A stretch of DNA of 64,000 nt from RGIG3135 sp964477115 (GTDB lineage Bacteria; Actinomycetota; Coriobacteriia; Coriobacteriales; Eggerthellaceae). This document shows positions 18,339-26,976 of this stretch, one piece after another. Where the stretch lies: contig CAYZCY010000002.1 of assembly GCA_964477115.1 (NCBI GenBank), positions 1 through 64,000 on the forward strand. The letters run 5' to 3'. The notes beneath the pieces were generated by a model. That model was not told where the DNA came from, did no database searches, and saw only the letters and a program-made list of their open reading frames with translations. The stretch's first letter is position 1, and the number at the start of each line of letters is the position of its first letter. The translations under genes and the position numbers were made by a program.

Positions 18339-20030
18339 TTATTTGTCGGAATTTACAAGCTCAGCGGCCATTTCGCGCAGCTTGAACTTCTGGATCTTCA
18401 TCGACGGAGTCATTGGGAAATCGTCGACGATGAACACACGCTTCGGAACCTTGTAACGCGCGATGCGCGGGATGGCCCACTCGCGAACATCGGCTTCCGT
18501 GAGATCCTCGTGTCCGGGGTGCACGCGGATGAAGGCGACGACGATCTCGCCGTACTTCTCATCGGGTGCGCCGACCACCTGGGCGTCCAGGATCTCGGGC
18601 ATGCTCATGAGGAAGTTCTCCAGCTCGAGCGGGTAGATGTTCTCGCCGCCGCGGATGATCATGTCCTTAATACGGCCGGTAACGCGGTAATAGCCGTCTT
18701 CGTCAACCGTACCCAGGTCACCAGAGTGCAGGTATCCGTCGGCGTCGATGGCGCGGGCGGTCTCTTCGGGCATCTTGTAGTAGCCCTTCATGACGTTGTA
18801 GCCCTTGCAGCACAGCTCACCGTGCTCGCCGGGTGCGCAGATGTGACCGTCGTTGGGGTCGATGACGCGCACGTCCACCGGCGGGTGCTTCTTGCCAACC
18901 GTCTCGCACTTGTGCTCGATGTCGTCGTCGGCCGAGGTCTGGGTGAACACCGGGCTCGTCTCGGTGAGGCCGTAGCAGATGGTGATCTCGCGCATGTTCA
19001 TCTTCTCCATGACCTCGCGCATGAGATCAGGCGGGCAGGAAGCGCCTGCCATGATGCCCGTGCGAAGGCAGGAAAGATCGTACTTCTCAAAATCGGGATG
19101 ATTGAGTTCTGCGATGTACATGGTGGGTACGCCGTAGAGCGCGGTGGCGCGTTCCTTGTGAACCGCCTGCAGAACGAGGCTCGCGTTAAAGTCCTCGATG
19201 ATGATCATGGTGCTGCGGTGAGTGAGACAGGCCATGACGCCGAGCACGCAACCGAAGCAGTGGAAGAAGGGTACGGGAAGCGTGACGCGGTCCTCGGCTC
19301 CCAGGCGCTGACCTTCGCCAATGTAGAAGCCGTTGTTCATGATGTTGCGGTGGGTGAGCATGACGCCCTTGGGATAGCCCGTGGTGCCGCTCGTGTACTG
19401 CATCATGACGACATCGTTGTTGTCGAACTGAGCCTCAGCCCACTCCAGGTCGGAATCGGGACGGTAGGAGCCGAGGAGCATGAGCTCGGGAACGCTATAG
19501 AAGCCGCGATGCTTTTCCGGACCCATGTAGATGAGGTTCTTGAGCATCGGGTACTCTTCGCTGTTGAGATAGCCTCTGGGCTGCTCGAGGGACTCGGGCA
19601 CAAGCTCGCGAATGATCTGGATGTAGTCGACATCTCGGTATGCGTCGATGATGCAAAGCGCCTTCATGTCGGACTGCTTGAGCACATAGGAAACCTCATG
19701 GCCCTTATACACGGGGTTAACGGTAACCATGACGATGCCGACCTTGGCAGTGGCATACATGAAGGTCAGCCAGTCGGGGATGTTGCGGGCCCATACGCCG
19801 AGGTGATCGCCCGGCTTCATGCCAATAGCGAGCAAACCCTTAGCCAGGTTGTCAGTTCTCTCGTCAAAGTCCTTGTAAGACCAGCGAAGGTCGCGATCGG
19901 GATAGATGACAAACTCGTGGTCGGGGTCAATTGCAACCTGGTCGCGGAAATAACGGCCGATGGTCTTTTCGGAGTGCAGGGGGTAGTCGAAATCGCCCGG
20001 TACGGGCTCGCGCTTAACTTCTTCTGTCAT
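18339..20030 (-). CDS. AMP-binding acyl-CoA synthetase (fatty-acid/aryl-acid CoA ligase)
   Basis: 563-residue ANL-superfamily ligase that activates a carboxylic acid as acyl-AMP and transfers it to CoA. ANL motifs are complete: P-loop [51 protein letters not shown], the hinge [11 protein letters not shown], and the catalytic Lys in [10 protein letters not shown]. It is closest in layout to medium/long-chain FadD-type enzymes; acid specificity is not readable. It lies 78 bp downstream of an XRE-cupin regulator and near an enoate-reductase-like flavoenzyme, a context suggesting CoA activation of a specific exogenous acid. Confidence 0.88.
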   Translation of the reverse strand: MTEEVKREPVPGDFDYPLHSEKTIGRYFRDQVAIDPDHEFVIYPDRDLRWSYKDFDERTDNLAKGLLAIGMKPGDHLGVWARNIPDWLTFMYATAKVGIVMVTVNPVYKGHEVSYVLKQSDMKALCIIDAYRDVDYIQIIRELVPESLEQPRGYLNSEEYPMLKNLIYMGPEKHRGFYSVPELMLLGSYRPDSDLEWAEAQFDNNDVVMMQYTSGTTGYPKGVMLTHRNIMNNGFYIGEGQRLGAEDRVTLPVPFFHCFGCVLGVMACLTHRSTMIIIEDFNASLVLQAVHKERATALYGVPTMYIAELNHPDFEKYDLSCLRTGIMAGASCPPDLMREVMEKMNMREITICYGLTETSPVFTQTSADDDIEHKCETVGKKHPPVDVRVIDPNDGHICAPGEHGELCCKGYNVMKGYYKMPEETARAIDADGYLHSGDLGTVDEDGYYRVTGRIKDMIIRGGENIYPLELENFLMSMPEILDAQVVGAPDEKYGEIVVAFIRVHPGHEDLTEADVREWAIPRIARYKVPKRVFIVDDFPMTPSMKIQKFKLREMAAELVNSDK

Positions 20031-20108
20031 TGTTCAATATCTTTCTCGCAGCGACACGATATGCGATATCGTCGCTCAATAATCGGATGTGCATACACCC
20101 CTCTGAGG

Positions 20109-20690
20109 CTAGAGCGGGGTGTAGACGCAGGCAAGGAACTTTGCAGTTTGGCCATTATGAGCGCGCACCTGATGCGGGACGATGGAATCGTAGTAGATGC
20201 TCTCACCGGGACCGAGGACGTAGATCTCCTTACCGTACTCGATCTCGATTTCGCCCTCCATGCCGAAGAGCCATTCCTCGCCTTCATGACCGACGAGCTC
20301 ATGCTCGGTCTCGCCCTTAGGGTCAACCGTGATGATGAAGGGATCCATATGACGCGAGGGACGACCGGCCGCTAAGCTGAAGTAGCTCAGATCATTGCCG
20401 TCGTTAGCGGTCTGGAACGACTTGACGCGCTCAACCTCAGTCATCTGATCCTGATTGATATACGCAGGGCCGAAGTCCTCGTCGTCATCCATGAGCGTAC
20501 CGAGGCGAACACCGAGTGCACGCGTGATCTTGATAAGCGGAGCGAGGGAGGCAGGCGCCTTGCCAGACTCAAGGTCCTCGATCACGGATAGCTCACAGCT
20601 GCAACGATCCGCCAGATCCTGTGCGCTGAGATGATGCGCCGTACGCAAAGTGGTAATTTTCTGACCGAGTCTGTTCTCTTCCTGAGACAT
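20109..20690 (-). CDS. XRE-family regulator with C-terminal cupin domain
   Basis: 193 residues. The N-terminal XRE helix-turn-helix (about 5-60: GQKITTLRTAHHLSAQDLAD, then SVIEDLESGKAPAS) is followed by a cupin sensor domain (about 105-190) with HELVGHEGEEWLFGMEGEIE, YVLGPGESIYYDS and VPHQVRAHNGQ. Such proteins often control the adjacent ligase gene. The frame is open 8 codons further up (20714), but the ATG at 20690 has GGAGATGGGAA in front and matches the usual start. Cognate ligand unknown; likely an acid or acyl-CoA. Confidence 0.88.
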   Translation of the reverse strand: MSQEENRLGQKITTLRTAHHLSAQDLADRCSCELSVIEDLESGKAPASLAPLIKITRALGVRLGTLMDDDEDFGPAYINQDQMTEVERVKSFQTANDGNDLSYFSLAAGRPSRHMDPFIITVDPKGETEHELVGHEGEEWLFGMEGEIEIEYGKEIYVLGPGESIYYDSIVPHQVRAHNGQTAKFLACVYTPL

Positions 20691-20777
20691 TTCCCATCTC
20701 CATTCAATACTCATAGCCTATCGAAAGCACTCAAAAAAACATAATCTCTAATTATGCATTGTCCCCGTCGATATGAG

Positions 20778-20800
20778 TACCAAATTCGGTATTAATTACC
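20778..20800. promoter_or_regulatory. Candidate operator: overlapping TACC/GGTA inverted repeats
   Basis: TACC-N6-GGTA-N5-TACC, within an AT-rich stretch about 90-110 bp upstream of the XRE-cupin start. The spacing of three alternating half-sites suggests a dimer-binding operator, possibly autoregulatory. Short half-sites make this tentative. Confidence 0.25.
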
Positions 20801-20854
20801 TTTGAGAAGGTAAGCGCACGAGCGCACGAGCGTTTACGCACATCGTATGCAAAG

Positions 20855-22801
20855 CTAGATATCCATTGCGGCGTGGAAGGCCTCGTAGATCGCCGTAGTG
20901 ATGTTAGCGGGACGACGCGCGTCACCAACTACGCGGACAAACGGCGCCCCATCGTAGAGCTCTTCGACCACCGCGCTACGAGAACGCTGGCCTATAGCGC
21001 AGATCACGGTATCGCCAGGGATGAGGCGCTTTACGCCATCCTGCTCAACGACAACGCCCTCAGCTTTGACCTCGCAGGCGCAGGCATCGACAACGACGTC
21101 GATGTCGGCAGCTTCGATTTCCGCGAGCAGAATCGGGCGTTGGCGGATGTTCGCATCGAGAGCGAGGCCTTCGCGCATTTCGATCACGTGGGCCTTCTTG
21201 CCAAGCTGGCTCATCAGAAGAGCGCATTCACTGCCCGTAAGGCCACCGCCCACGACAACTACCTCTTCACCAACCTCTGCCTTGTCGAGGTAGAGCTCGT
21301 CAATGGAAAGCACACGGGCGTCTGCGTCCACCGGCACGGGCAGTGTCATGGGTTCGGAGCCAACGGCGATTATCAGCGCATCGGGCGCAAAATCCTCAAC
21401 GAAAGCGGCATCGACCAAGGTGTTCATGCGAACCTCAACGCCGGCCTGCTCGATAAGCCTCGCATAGCTCAGGCCGAGATTATACATATCCTCCTTGAAG
21501 GGAAGCGCCGCCTCAGTGCGCAAAATGCCGCCGAGTTCTGAGCTGGCTTCGCACAGGGTGACCGCATGTCCGCGAAGCGCCGCGGTCTCAGCAGCCTTCA
21601 TGCCGGCAATGCCGCCGCCGACGACAAGCACCCTCTTGGGCTTAGCAGCAGGAGAGACGACCAAGCCCTCAAACTCTCGACCGATACGCGGGTTGATTGC
21701 GCAGCGTCGCGTTTGGGTGACGGGACGCTCGGCCATGCAGACATAGCAGCGCAGGCATTTTACAATCTCGTCGCCCGCATTCGCCATGATCTTGTTGGGG
21801 ATCTCAGGATCAGCCAAAAGCGCACGACCCATAACCACCATATCCGCCTTGCCCTGCGCAATGATGTCCTCCATCTGCTGAGCATCAGAAAGGGCGCCAA
21901 GCGTGGCAACGGGAACGCTTACGTGTTTCTTGATCTCCTCGGCCAGATATACGTTGCAACCATGCGCCCTGAACTGCGACGGATGGGTAATGGAGAAGCC
22001 GAACTGATAAGATCCTGCAGACACCTGGATGATGTCAACAAGATCCTCGAGTGCCTTGGCGATCTCAACGCCGTCAGCGAGCTCATATCCCCCTTCGAAG
22101 AGCTCTGAGCCGCTCATGCGCAGCTCAATGGGGAAACGAGGTCCCACTTCTGCGCGAATGGCAGTGAGTATTTCGCGAGCGAAACGCACGCGGTTTTCAA
22201 GCGTTTTGCCATATTCGTCTTCACGCTTGTTGAAGTAAGGGGACAGGAACTGGTTGATGAGCCAACCATGTCCCGCATGCACCATGACCATTTCGAAACC
22301 GGCACGCTTGGCGAGAACGGCGGCGTTTGCGTAGGCCTCCACGATAGACTTGATTTGCTCATGGGTAAGAGACTTGACCGGAATGCCGTCAGGGCGAGTT
22401 CCGTCACTCGGGCCGTACATGCACAGCTCTGATTTTGCCTTCTTATCCACCATGTAGGTGCCGGCGTACTGGCCGGAATGAGAGAGCTCGATGCTGGCCA
22501 CTGCACCATGACGTTTAATGGCGTCGGCAACGTAGGCAAATTGTCCGAGCTGACCCGGAGTTGAAAGGGAGAGATGAAGCATTTGGGACCCGTCGGTCTC
22601 CGGATGAACGACAAGCTCACTCACCGTGACGATAGCTGCACCGCCACGCGCGCGTGCCTCATAGAAACCCAGGGTGCGTGGACCGGGAGTTCCGTCAGCC
22701 AGAATGTCCGTTGCACCCAGAGGCGCAGAGGCCATACGGTTACGAAGCGTGATACCGCCAATGCGCAGAGGTTTGCAAAGATTCGGGTAGATGCGTTCCA
22801 T
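20855..22801 (-). CDS. NADH:flavin oxidoreductase, old yellow enzyme family with Fe-S cluster (FadH/BaiCD-like)
   Basis: 648 residues in the 2,4-dienoyl-CoA/enoate reductase layout: FMN TIM-barrel (1-345; LRNRMASAPLGAT, VMVHAGHGWLINQFLSPYFN), a 4Fe-4S binding cysteine cluster (KCLRCYVCMAE then RRCAINPRIG), and FAD and NAD(P)H domains (KRVLVVGGGIAGMKAAETAA; EEVVVVGGGLTGSECALLM). Relatives reduce C=C bonds of dienoyl-CoA, cinnamate or bile-acid intermediates. Start placed at the ATG at 22801, behind GAGGGGGA; the frame opens 11 codons earlier. Oriented with, and upstream of, the XRE-cupin regulator and acyl-CoA ligase. The substrate is unknown. Confidence 0.88.
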   Translation of the reverse strand: MERIYPNLCKPLRIGGITLRNRMASAPLGATDILADGTPGPRTLGFYEARARGGAAIVTVSELVVHPETDGSQMLHLSLSTPGQLGQFAYVADAIKRHGAVASIELSHSGQYAGTYMVDKKAKSELCMYGPSDGTRPDGIPVKSLTHEQIKSIVEAYANAAVLAKRAGFEMVMVHAGHGWLINQFLSPYFNKREDEYGKTLENRVRFAREILTAIRAEVGPRFPIELRMSGSELFEGGYELADGVEIAKALEDLVDIIQVSAGSYQFGFSITHPSQFRAHGCNVYLAEEIKKHVSVPVATLGALSDAQQMEDIIAQGKADMVVMGRALLADPEIPNKIMANAGDEIVKCLRCYVCMAERPVTQTRRCAINPRIGREFEGLVVSPAAKPKRVLVVGGGIAGMKAAETAALRGHAVTLCEASSELGGILRTEAALPFKEDMYNLGLSYARLIEQAGVEVRMNTLVDAAFVEDFAPDALIIAVGSEPMTLPVPVDADARVLSIDELYLDKAEVGEEVVVVGGGLTGSECALLMSQLGKKAHVIEMREGLALDANIRQRPILLAEIEAADIDVVVDACACEVKAEGVVVEQDGVKRLIPGDTVICAIGQRSRSAVVEELYDGAPFVRVVGDARRPANITTAIYEAFHAAMDI

Positions 22802-23010
22802 GGATTCCCCCTCTTTCTTGTGATTGCAGATCATGCGAATCGCTCTTTAAAGATATCTCCCTGCTTTCGTCTAACCACTTAAGACACTTGGCCAGTCGAA
22901 ACACCTTGACAACTCATAACTTGTCTATGTTCTCAAACTTTTGCATTAAATGCATCCAAACTGAGCAAATCGGCAGCCATAGCCTGAAGAGTCTGCTCTC
23001 GCAAACCAGC

Positions 23011-23057
23011 TTCCTAATTAAAATTCCCCGCACTCTTTTGGAATACGGGGAATAATT
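23011..23057 (-). terminator. Rho-independent terminator of serC
   Basis: Stem ATTCCCCG / CGGGGAAT (23023-23030 and 23046-23053), 15-nt loop, followed on the minus strand by TTTTAATTAGG. It begins about 25 bp after the serC stop codon. Confidence 0.75.
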
Positions 23058-23079
23058 GAGTCGACCTACGGATCGGGGC

Positions 23080-24162
23080 TTAAGCGTGAGCTTCCTCAAA
23101 CTCGGCCATGAACTTGACCAGGGCCTCGACACCAGCCTTGGGCATGGCGTTGTAGATGGAGGCGCGCATACCGCCGACGCTGCGGTGGCCCTTGATGTTC
23201 TCAATGCCGACCTTCTTCGCCTCGGCCACGAATAGCGCGTCAAGTTCGGCGTCACCCGTGACGAAGGGAACGTTCATGATGGAACGGTCCTCCTTGCGAG
23301 CCGTTGCCTTGAAGAGCTTGGACTGGTCGAGGAAGTCGTAGAGAATGGCAGCCTTGTCTTCGTTGAGCTTCTTCATGCCCTCGAGACCGCCCTGGGCCTT
23401 GATCCACTTAAACACCAGTCCGCAAATATAGATGCCGTAGCACGGCGGGGTGTTGTAGAGGCTGCCGTTGTCTGCCTGGGTCTTGTACTTAAGCATGGTG
23501 GGAGTGCCGGGCAGCACCTCATCGGTAACGAGGTCTTCGCGAACGATGACGATGGTCACGCCGGCGGGACCGACGTTCTTCTGTACACCACCGTAGATAA
23601 GACCGTATTCTGACACGTTGATAGGCTCTGAGAGGAAACAGGAAGAGACGTCGGCAACCAGGGGCTTGCCCTTGGTGTCGGGCAGCTTGTGGTAGACGGT
23701 GCCGTAGATGGTTTCGTTCTGGCAAATGTAGACGTAGTCGGCATCTTCGGATACCTCGATAGCATCGACATCCGGGACATAGCTGAAGTTCTCGTCCTCG
23801 GATGTTGCCAGCAGCGTGATGTCACCGTAGATCTGAGCTTCCTTGTATGCCTTCTTAGACCAAGAGCCGGAAACGATATAGTCAGCCTTGCCCGTCTTCA
23901 AAAGGTTCATAGGAATAGCCGCGAACTGCTGCGTGGCGCCTCCCTGAAGGAATAGCACCTTGTAATTCTCAGGGATGCCCATGATCTCGCGAAGGTCGGA
24001 CTCGGCATCGGTGATGATCTTCTTGAAGGCGGCAGATCGATGGCTCATCTCCATGACGGACATTCCCGTACCCTGATAGTCGAGCATTTCTTCCGCTGCC
24101 TGCTTGAGGACCTCCTCGGGCAGAACCGCCGGTCCTGCCGCAAAGTTATACACCCTTGCCAT
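23080..24162 (-). CDS. serC: Phosphoserine aminotransferase
   Basis: 360-residue class V PLP aminotransferase converting 3-phosphohydroxypyruvate and glutamate to phosphoserine; in some bacteria it also serves pyridoxal phosphate synthesis. It opens MARVYNFAAGPAVLPEEVL, the SerC signature; the PLP lysine lies in GGVQKNVGPAGVTIV; substrate residues are in EMSHRSAAF and HRSVGGMRASIYNAM. The ATG follows AAAAGGAG. It is flanked by terminators and probably monocistronic. A 2-hydroxyacid dehydrogenase 1 kb away could be the preceding pathway step, but they are not cotranscribed. Confidence 0.95.
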   Translation of the reverse strand: MARVYNFAAGPAVLPEEVLKQAAEEMLDYQGTGMSVMEMSHRSAAFKKIITDAESDLREIMGIPENYKVLFLQGGATQQFAAIPMNLLKTGKADYIVSGSWSKKAYKEAQIYGDITLLATSEDENFSYVPDVDAIEVSEDADYVYICQNETIYGTVYHKLPDTKGKPLVADVSSCFLSEPINVSEYGLIYGGVQKNVGPAGVTIVIVREDLVTDEVLPGTPTMLKYKTQADNGSLYNTPPCYGIYICGLVFKWIKAQGGLEGMKKLNEDKAAILYDFLDQSKLFKATARKEDRSIMNVPFVTGDAELDALFVAEAKKVGIENIKGHRSVGGMRASIYNAMPKAGVEALVKFMAEFEEAHA

Positions 24163-24320
24163 CTTTTACTCCTTTTCCTGTTTCCTGAACATCCTCGCGC
24201 CGAGAGCCAAAACGGCGCGAAAGTTAGCTAAATATTTTATATCGATCACAGGATAACGGGGAGTAATGTTTCTTATTGTTAACGCACAAATTGCCACAAA
24301 TTGCCCTGAAATGTTGAACA

Positions 24321-24345
24321 GAGGGCCGATGTACTATCGGCCCTC
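24321..24345 (-). terminator. Terminator-like hairpin after the lipoprotein gene
   Basis: A perfect 10-bp stem GAGGGCCGAT / ATCGGCCCTC with a 5-nt loop, about 57 bp downstream of the stop codon at 24402. The T-tract on the minus strand is poor (TGTTCAACATTTC). Confidence 0.6.
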
Positions 24346-24401
24346 GAATAAGCCTCTGCATTTGATTTAGGCTAATGTGCAATTTAGCCAGCTGCAAAGG
24401 T

Positions 24402-24929
24402 TCAGGATAGGATTCCGAAGCTTTCCTTGACGGTATTGACCGCAGCGTCAATCTTGGCAGCGAGGTTTTCTCCCCCGGATTTCAGGGTGTAGTACTCGTC
24501 ATCGGTCAGATAGCCGTTCGCATGGGCGGCCTCAATGGCATCCTCGAGATGACCGAGCTCTTCGTCGAGGTTATCAAGCGGAATGACAGCCTCATCGTAG
24601 ACCCTCGTTTTCTGCTCGCTGTCAGCGGGAACGCTTACGGCCTGCGCTGCGCGAGCTGCCTCGTCGACGCGTTTGTCGATATCGGAGAGGTACTTGTCGT
24701 AGGTGGCATAGTCCTCGGTGTCGCTGTAGGTTTTCACGGCATCACTGGCTTCTTCGGCCTTGGTGACCATCTTGTCCTCAAGGACCTTAACGCGTGATTC
24801 CAGATCATCGATTCGCTCGCTGACGTCCTGACCCACCGTCGAAGAGCATCCGGTTGCGATCAAGGCGAAAACGCAGGCAAGAACGGCGACTGCCGCAAGG
24901 GATGTTATCGGTTTTGCAATTGCCTTCAT
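24402..24929 (-). CDS. Predicted coiled-coil lipoprotein of unknown function
   Basis: 175 residues. The N-terminus has two lysines, a hydrophobic stretch (LAAVAVLACVFALIA) and a lipobox-like ATGC-SS cleavage site (Cys28), so it should be lipid-anchored on the outer face of the membrane. The mature part is almost entirely polar and helical with heptad-like spacing (DVSERIDDLESRVKVLEDKM), acidic, with no recognised enzyme motif. The start follows AGAAAGG. Flanked by hairpins on both sides, so it is likely a single-gene unit. A murein-lipoprotein-like or adaptor role is possible but not shown. Confidence 0.65.
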   Translation of the reverse strand: MKAIAKPITSLAAVAVLACVFALIATGCSSTVGQDVSERIDDLESRVKVLEDKMVTKAEEASDAVKTYSDTEDYATYDKYLSDIDKRVDEAARAAQAVSVPADSEQKTRVYDEAVIPLDNLDEELGHLEDAIEAAHANGYLTDDEYYTLKSGGENLAAKIDAAVNTVKESFGILS

Positions 24930-24990
24930 TTGAGCACCTTTCTACTGGCTTAAACCTGTAGAACACAGCATCATCCAAAAGCGAGATCGG

Positions 24991-25025
24991 AAAAGAAAAG
25001 ACGCCGCACCCGTAGGCACGGCGTC
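24991..25025 (-). terminator. Rho-independent terminator of the PNP-hydroxyacid dehydrogenase unit
   Basis: Stem GACGCCG / CGGCGTC (25000-25006 and 25019-25025), 12-nt loop, then TTTTCTTTTCCG on the minus strand. About 28 bp after the dehydrogenase stop codon. Confidence 0.85.
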
Positions 25026-25052
25026 ATGTAAAGGTAAGCAAGCAGTTGATTG

Positions 25053-26036
25053 CTAGTTCACGCGGTTGATCGGCTCCTCACCCGAAATAACGCGCTCAAT
25101 GTTTTCCCACACCGTCTTGTGTGCACGGTAGAACATGCCCTCGGATACTCCTCCGATATGCGGCGAGAAAACGATGCGCTTCTCGAATTCGGCGGGAAGG
25201 TGTAGCAGCGGGTTATCGGACTTCACCGGTTCGGGATAGAGCGTATCGAGGCCGGCAGCGGACAGATGGCCGGTGATGATGGCCTCCTTCAACGCCTGCT
25301 GGTCGACTACTTCACCGCGTGCCGTGTTGATAAGGATAGAGCCGCACTTCATCTTGCGGATGAAGTTTCCGTCCACAAGACCCGTGGTCTCAGAAGTGAC
25401 GGGGACGTGGATGCTCACGATGTCACAGGATGCGAGAAGCTCGTCAAGATCGACGTAGCGTGCGCCGAAGCGCTCTTCATCCTCTGCGCTCAGGGGTGTG
25501 CGTTTGTTGTAAACCATGTCGCAACCCCAAGCGGAAAGGCGAAGCGAGGTAGCTTGGGCGATAGAGCCAAAACCGATGAATCCAATCTTGCAGTCTCCGA
25601 GTTCGCGGAAGCCCTCAACCATCATGCGCTCTTTTTTCTGGATCTGACGGCCAGCGCGCACAGCCGCGTCGCCCGCAATGGCATCACGCAGACACGCGAG
25701 CATGAGCATGATGGCCTGCTCTGCAACAGCTCCGGCGTTCACGCCGGCGTTGTTGCAGACGGCGATACCAGCTTCTTTGGCGGCCGCGCAGTCAATGCGG
25801 TTGAAGGCAACACCTTCGGAATGGATAAGCTTGAGATTCGGCATGCCCGCAATGAGATCCGCGCTCACAGCGCTAATGGCGTCTGCCATGATGAAGTCAG
25901 CGTCAGCTGCGAGCTCCAAAACATCCTCATCCAAGGATCCGCGAGCCGCAACCACAATCTCGACATCTTTGACGATATCCATATCGGGCAGATACTTGCT
26001 CGTCCTCTTTGCGTCTCCAATGACCAGAAGCTTCAT
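25053..26036 (-). CDS. D-isomer-specific 2-hydroxyacid dehydrogenase (3-phosphoglycerate dehydrogenase-like)
   Basis: 327 residues, NAD-dependent. The Rossmann motif is GFIGFGSIAQATSLRLSAWG and the catalytic triad is visible: Arg in NTARGEVVD, Glu in LDTLYPEPV, His in SPHIGGVSEGMF. There is no C-terminal ACT domain, so it is a short, serine-insensitive form or another 2-hydroxyacid dehydrogenase. With serC nearby it could supply phosphohydroxypyruvate, but cotranscription is with the PNP gene 28 bp upstream. The frame runs 47 codons further up into the PNP gene; the ATG at 26036 behind AGGAAAGGA is the sensible start. Confidence 0.85.
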   Translation of the reverse strand: MKLLVIGDAKRTSKYLPDMDIVKDVEIVVAARGSLDEDVLELAADADFIMADAISAVSADLIAGMPNLKLIHSEGVAFNRIDCAAAKEAGIAVCNNAGVNAGAVAEQAIMLMLACLRDAIAGDAAVRAGRQIQKKERMMVEGFRELGDCKIGFIGFGSIAQATSLRLSAWGCDMVYNKRTPLSAEDEERFGARYVDLDELLASCDIVSIHVPVTSETTGLVDGNFIRKMKCGSILINTARGEVVDQQALKEAIITGHLSAAGLDTLYPEPVKSDNPLLHLPAEFEKRIVFSPHIGGVSEGMFYRAHKTVWENIERVISGEEPINRVN

Positions 26037-26064
26037 ATCGCAATCCTTTCCTGTAGCCAAAGGC

Positions 26065-26901
26065 TTAGACGTCCATTCTTTCAACCACGCCTGCGACAAG
26101 GCGCTCGAAGTCAGCAGCGCGCTTGTCGGCCACCTCGAGAACCTCCATGTCGTTGGGATTCGAGCTTTCCACACCACACGCCATGTTGCTCACCAGATTG
26201 ATGCCGAGCACCTTGATGCCGACATGGCGGGCGGCGATTACTTCTTCGACAACCGACATGGCAACCGTATCAGCGCCCCAAGCGCGGAAGGCCCTGATCT
26301 CGGCAGGGCTTTCAAAGCTCGGTCCCAGAAGGCCCAGGTACACGCCTTCCTGCACGCGAATACCGCACTCATCAGCAACTTGGCGAGCCAAGGCACGAAG
26401 CTCGGGATCATAGGCCTCGTACATGGAAAAGAACCTGAAAGCGATTTCATTGGGGTCGGCACCTGCAATGGGATTTCGGCCCGTGAAGTTAATGTGGTCG
26501 GTAATGATGTTGAAGTCGCCGACGCTGTAGCTTGCGTTTATAGCGCCAGCGGCATTGGTGGTGATGAGGCTCTTAACCCCAAGCATGCTCATCAGCCATA
26601 CAGGATAGGCAACTTGCTGGGCGCTGTAACCCTCGTATCCGTGAAGGCGGCCCTGCATAGCGATAACGCATTTGCCGGAAAGCGTTCCGCACACAAAACG
26701 GCCGACATGGCTCGTAGCCGTGCTGCGTTTCATATAGGGGATCTCGGCGAAGGGAATACACACCGCATCCTCGATGCGATTGGCCAAAGGCCCCAAACCA
26801 GAACCCAGAATGATGCCGACGACAGGACGCCTGCCTTCGAGTCTTTCGTCAAGGACCGAGCAGGATTCTTCCAACATAGCCTTAAGGTTCATCTGCTTCA
26901 T
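26065..26901 (-). CDS. punA: Purine nucleoside phosphorylase (trimeric, PNP/MTAP family)
   Basis: 278 residues; phosphorolysis of purine nucleosides for salvage. Phosphate-site motifs: GIILGSGLGPLA and the His/Gly stretch MQGRLHGYEGYS; base-site motifs LITTNAAGAIN and LLGPSFESPAEIRA. The usual GMSTVPEVIVARH block reads AMSVVEEVIAARH here, three exchanges close to the substrate pocket, so specificity could be shifted. The ATG follows GAAAGG. First gene of a two-gene unit with the hydroxyacid dehydrogenase; it lies 75 bp downstream of prmC on the same strand. Confidence 0.88.
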   Translation of the reverse strand: MKQMNLKAMLEESCSVLDERLEGRRPVVGIILGSGLGPLANRIEDAVCIPFAEIPYMKRSTATSHVGRFVCGTLSGKCVIAMQGRLHGYEGYSAQQVAYPVWLMSMLGVKSLITTNAAGAINASYSVGDFNIITDHINFTGRNPIAGADPNEIAFRFFSMYEAYDPELRALARQVADECGIRVQEGVYLGLLGPSFESPAEIRAFRAWGADTVAMSVVEEVIAARHVGIKVLGINLVSNMACGVESSNPNDMEVLEVADKRAADFERLVAGVVERMDV

Positions 26902-26976
26902 TGATCACCTTTCTAAACACGTGCCGGCCAAGCTATCCGAAGCACAGGGCATCAGCTCGTCTTATCGGCAACAAAT

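Noticed and set aside
18282..20375. 697-codon plus-strand open frame across the acyl-CoA synthetase
   Set aside because: Antisense shadow; the minus frame has all ANL motifs.
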